26,862 nucleotides of DNA from Prevotella sp. CAG:1058 (lineage in GTDB: Bacteria > Bacteroidota > Bacteroidia > Bacteroidales > Bacteroidaceae). Within the stretch, counting starts at the first letter, position 1; each line of letters begins with the position of its first letter. The notes beneath the pieces are model-generated. The model did no database searches, was not told the origin of the DNA, and saw nothing but the letters and a program-made list of their open reading frames with translations. Made by a program: the position numbers and the translations under genes. This document shows, in pieces, positions 23,973 to 26,862 of this stretch. The stretch covers positions 1-26,862 of the forward strand of contig HF986725.1 in NCBI GenBank assembly GCA_000433175.1, given 5' to 3'.

Positions 23973-26702
23973 TTATTTATTAACGACCTTGAACGACTTG
24001 ACTTTCCGGCCGTTCTTGGCTTTCAGAATATAAACCCCCTTTGGCATCGAAGACACGTCGCTGCCGTTTTTCAACAGCTTGCCGTCTACTGAATAAATCT
24101 GGTAAACAGTGTAAGCGTCGTCGTCCGAGCTGACATTGGTAATGCCGCTAACCATCGACGAAGCGCAGACATTAATATTACGCGTCATCTTTTCGTCGTC
24201 GCCAGTGGCCTCGTCGTCATAAGCGGCGACCTTGAACGTTGCGAGCGAGACGGCGTTGTCATCAGCAATAACAGTCAGCACGTTGTCAGTGACGTAGGCA
24301 TCCCAACCGTCCGGCGTGTCGCTTTCAACAGTAAACCACGGATTCTTGTCATATCCGGCAAAGAGTTTCGCCAGGTCTATGTCGAGTTTTTCGCCAGGTT
24401 TCACGATATAGTTAGGCTCCGCAATCCAGTTCAGGTACTGCTCGAGATTAGTGTAACCCATAGGATCCTGCCACTCGTTGTTGTCTGCCACGTCAGGGTT
24501 TGTACCCTTGGCAACCTCCCACCAATCAGGCATACCGTCCTGGTCGGTGTCATAATCAGCGGCACGTTTCTGCCCTTCAACGGGGAAATAGCCGAATCCC
24601 TCGGCATCGGTCTCGCGGTCCACAAGTCCTTTCTTGCCCGAAACGCTGCCCACTGTGCTTGTAGTATTGGTCAAAGTCTCGTTCACCATGCGCACGTCAT
24701 GCTCGTCGAAGAACGGCTGGTTGGCGCCAACATCCGAGAGGACGGACTTGTATGCAAGGCGTGCAGGCTGGATTTCAGCCATCGACTCGTAGAAAGGAGC
24801 ATCGACGAACACAGGGTCGTACTTCTCCTGACCTTCCGACCAAACCTCTTCATAAGTGTCACCGTACTTGTCAGGAGTCAGCGTTCCGTCAAGTTCCTCG
24901 CGTATGTTGCCCGTCACGTAATACTTCTGCGTGCCCTGGGCGGTACCCTCTATCTGTGCGCGCAGCAGCTTCTTCTGCGTTGTCGAAGGTCCCATCTTGT
25001 AGTAATTGCCCACAAACTGTCCTTCATGCGTTCCTCCGTCAGTCGCACGGCCTTTCCAGTTGTAGCACACGTTGTTGAATATGTCGCTGGCTCCAGCGTA
25101 CTGTCCGTTGCTCATACCTCCTCCAAGACTCCAGTTTCGGCCTGAGTTGTGGGCGAGCAAGTTATGGTGGTAAGAGCCGGTCTGTCCTCCGATGGTGGCT
25201 GCATAGCCGTGGTCTGTTCCGCTGCCATAGTTAGGATGGTCGGCAATACACAACGCTTCTGAAATCAAAGTGCGTTGCAACGTGATGTTCCAGGAGTTCC
25301 TTGACGAGAAAGCCTCATCGATAGTCCAGCCAATAGAGCAGTGGTCCATGATTGAATGGTTGTTTCCTGCCATGCCCATACCGTCAAGTCCGCGTGAAGT
25401 ATCGCCATTGTGGTAGCCCAGACGGAGGCGGACAAAACGGGTAATGCCGTCGTTAGCCATGCCGAAAGGCGAACTGCGGAAGAGTATGCCCTTGCCTGGA
25501 GCTGTCTGTCCGGCAACGGTTACATACGGGTCGGAGCAGGTAAGGCGGGCTTTAAGGTTGATTGTGCCTTCAACGTCGAACACTATCGTACGCGGTCCGT
25601 CCACCTCCCTGATACCGTACCTGAACGTTCCGGGTATCGGATTTTCAGAACCTTCGACGTAATCCTCAAGCGACGTGACGTGGTAAACCACTCCGCCACG
25701 GCCGCCTATGGCGTACCTGCCGTAACCTTCGGCACCCGGGAAGGCGTCGCGACGCGGACGGAAGGTCCAAGTCTCGCCCTTGTACGTATTGCCGTCGGCG
25801 TCAACTTCATCGACACGCCAGTAATAAGTGTTGTGCGTAGTGAGGTTTCCAAGAGTATATTCAGGCTCGGTCAATTCGCCGACGAAATTCATTCCGTCCT
25901 CCGACGTGCCAACATACAGATTATGCTTGACGGCAATCGAAGCCGGCGTCCACGACAAGACGATAGAGCCTTCATCAGCATTGAGGTGCAAATCGGCATT
26001 TGCCGGGAACGGGTCGAGTGCCGTAGTCTTCGGGTTAGGCTGGTCGAACACAAGACCGTTTAGGTATATTCCAGTAGACAGATATTCAACTCCAGCTTCA
26101 GGTTTCGACACGAACGAGATTGTGACATCCTTCCCTTCAGCCACGTCGAACTCAACGTATGCCTGGCCGCAGGCCGACGGTATCTCGGCGTCGTTGGTCA
26201 TCATGACACCTGTCAAGACAGTCTTACCGTCAACCAAGACATCTATCGGTGCAGTGGCACCCTGCTTGTTCCTTACACAGTTCATATAAGCAAGCATCGA
26301 ATGGCTGCCTGCAGGCATTCCCTTAAGTACAAGATTGATTGTCGCACTCTCGCTCGTCAGTTCGGGAGTATTACCGTCTCCGTCAGAGCCAAGCACCGCC
26401 ACGGCGTCACCTACGAGACGTGCCTTGCGGGCGTCGGTCACGAGCGCCTTGTTCCACTGCGGACGCAAAGAACGGTTAGCGATGCCGTCTGGTCCGCAAT
26501 TTATAATAATATCAAAACTCTCTGTTTCACTAGCACTGACTTTCATAGTATCAGCCAGTCCTTGCTTTACAGCCCACGACATGAAACCAGGCTCGCATAC
26601 TTCGCTTGCCTGTCTGCCACTCATGTCGAAATCCACTTTCTGCGCATGCGAAGAAAGGGACAGGGCAAACAGCGACGCGCCAAGGAATAATCTTTTACGC
26701 AT
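23973..26702 (-). CDS. Multidomain pectate lyase with type IX secretion sorting domain
   Basis: A 909-residue extracellular enzyme expected to cleave pectate by beta-elimination. Order: signal peptide (cut after SSHA, residue 20); an N-terminal beta-rich region of unknown class to about 220; a fibronectin-III-like domain (about 232-316, SIVLSWTPA, then NTYYWRVDEVDADGN); and a polysaccharide lyase family 1-like parallel beta-helix starting FPGAEGYGRYAIGGRGG (321-337). The helix contains RTIVFDVEGTINL, VTVAGQTAPGKGI, SIMDHCSIGW and a repeated N/H/G-rich core to about 660. A calcium-type segment DYDTDQDGMPDWWE follows, then a linker domain and a C-terminal type A sorting domain (VYQIYSVDGKLL, MPKGVYILKAKNG, KSFKVVNK). 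Export through the T9SS fits porX and porW in the same window. No SusC/SusD genes are adjacent. Confidence 0.9.
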   Translation of the reverse strand: MRKRLFLGASLFALSLSSHAQKVDFDMSGRQASEVCEPGFMSWAVKQGLADTMKVSASETESFDIIINCGPDGIANRSLRPQWNKALVTDARKARLVGDAVAVLGSDGDGNTPELTSESATINLVLKGMPAGSHSMLAYMNCVRNKQGATAPIDVLVDGKTVLTGVMMTNDAEIPSACGQAYVEFDVAEGKDVTISFVSKPEAGVEYLSTGIYLNGLVFDQPNPKTTALDPFPANADLHLNADEGSIVLSWTPASIAVKHNLYVGTSEDGMNFVGELTEPEYTLGNLTTHNTYYWRVDEVDADGNTYKGETWTFRPRRDAFPGAEGYGRYAIGGRGGVVYHVTSLEDYVEGSENPIPGTFRYGIREVDGPRTIVFDVEGTINLKARLTCSDPYVTVAGQTAPGKGILFRSSPFGMANDGITRFVRLRLGYHNGDTSRGLDGMGMAGNNHSIMDHCSIGWTIDEAFSSRNSWNITLQRTLISEALCIADHPNYGSGTDHGYAATIGGQTGSYHHNLLAHNSGRNWSLGGGMSNGQYAGASDIFNNVCYNWKGRATDGGTHEGQFVGNYYKMGPSTTQKKLLRAQIEGTAQGTQKYYVTGNIREELDGTLTPDKYGDTYEEVWSEGQEKYDPVFVDAPFYESMAEIQPARLAYKSVLSDVGANQPFFDEHDVRMVNETLTNTTSTVGSVSGKKGLVDRETDAEGFGYFPVEGQKRAADYDTDQDGMPDWWEVAKGTNPDVADNNEWQDPMGYTNLEQYLNWIAEPNYIVKPGEKLDIDLAKLFAGYDKNPWFTVESDTPDGWDAYVTDNVLTVIADDNAVSLATFKVAAYDDEATGDDEKMTRNINVCASSMVSGITNVSSDDDAYTVYQIYSVDGKLLKNGSDVSSMPKGVYILKAKNGRKVKSFKVVNK

Positions 26703-26831
26703 TGTTTTTTAAGAATTTAAAGGTTAATAAACGATTTGCTTATATAACGAAACAACAAGTCAGGTTGTAACCCTTATAGGCAAAAAAACAAAGACTTTCT
26801 ATCAAAAATAAAAATGTATCCAAACAGTTAA

Positions 26832-26862
26832 CGGCGGCTTAACTGAAAAAGTCAAACCGCCG
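26832..26862. other. Inverted repeat at the window edge
   Basis: CGGCGG (26832-26837) pairs with CCGCCG (26857-26862), with weaker ACT/AGT pairing inside. It lies upstream of the lyase promoter region and is probably the terminator of a gene beyond the window, which cannot be checked here. Confidence 0.35.

Overview
The window comes from a Bacteroidota chromosome, most likely Prevotellaceae (a Prevotella-like gut or rumen bacterium). The evidence is a set of phylum-specific genes (PorX, PorW/SprE, GldH, a DUF4251 protein, a DUF4834 protein, a type IX secretion sorting domain), promoters of the Bacteroidota type (TTTG, about 20 bases, TAnnTTTG), mostly absent Shine-Dalgarno sites, and short AAAAGGTnACCTTT palindromes between genes of a kind I associate with Prevotella. 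No tRNA, rRNA, CRISPR array, transposase or phage gene was seen; this is core chromosome.

Bases 162-10759 form a minus-strand block read right to left: holB (clamp-loader delta'), ricT (PSP1 protein), gldH (lipoprotein), aroA (shikimate pathway), a small cysteine-bearing membrane protein, porW (large TPR lipoprotein), porX (response regulator with a PglZ phosphodiesterase domain) and tsaE (tRNA t6A ATPase). PorW and PorX are type IX secretion (T9SS) factors placed 32 bases apart. A T9SS substrate, a multidomain pectate lyase, lies at the other end of the window (23973-26702).

Bases 10920-16105 are more mixed: a DUF418 membrane protein (minus), a DUF4251 secreted protein and a GNAT acetyltransferase (plus), then a methyltransferase and, just upstream of it on the minus strand, the most unusual gene of the window. 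That gene encodes an ECF-type sigma factor continuous with one transmembrane helix, a periplasmic linker of about 180 residues and a C-terminal outer-membrane beta-barrel. One polypeptide would connect RNA polymerase control in the cytoplasm to the outer membrane.

Bases 16481-20663 hold trxA and dnaE (minus, dnaE first). After a 630-base spacer with an intergenic repeat comes a small secreted carboxypeptidase-regulatory-like protein (minus). It is divergent from a phosphatidylethanolamine operon, psd-pssA-DUF4834 (plus), driven by a very good Bacteroidota promoter. The pectate lyase and its terminator close the window.

Main points for a second look: the trans-envelope sigma factor fusion and the inverted repeat in front of it; a hairpin that pairs with the unusually strong Shine-Dalgarno of the downstream methyltransferase; the repeated acidic/hydrophobic motifs in the PorW tail; and the intergenic palindromic repeats, one copy of which looks like the tsaE terminator.
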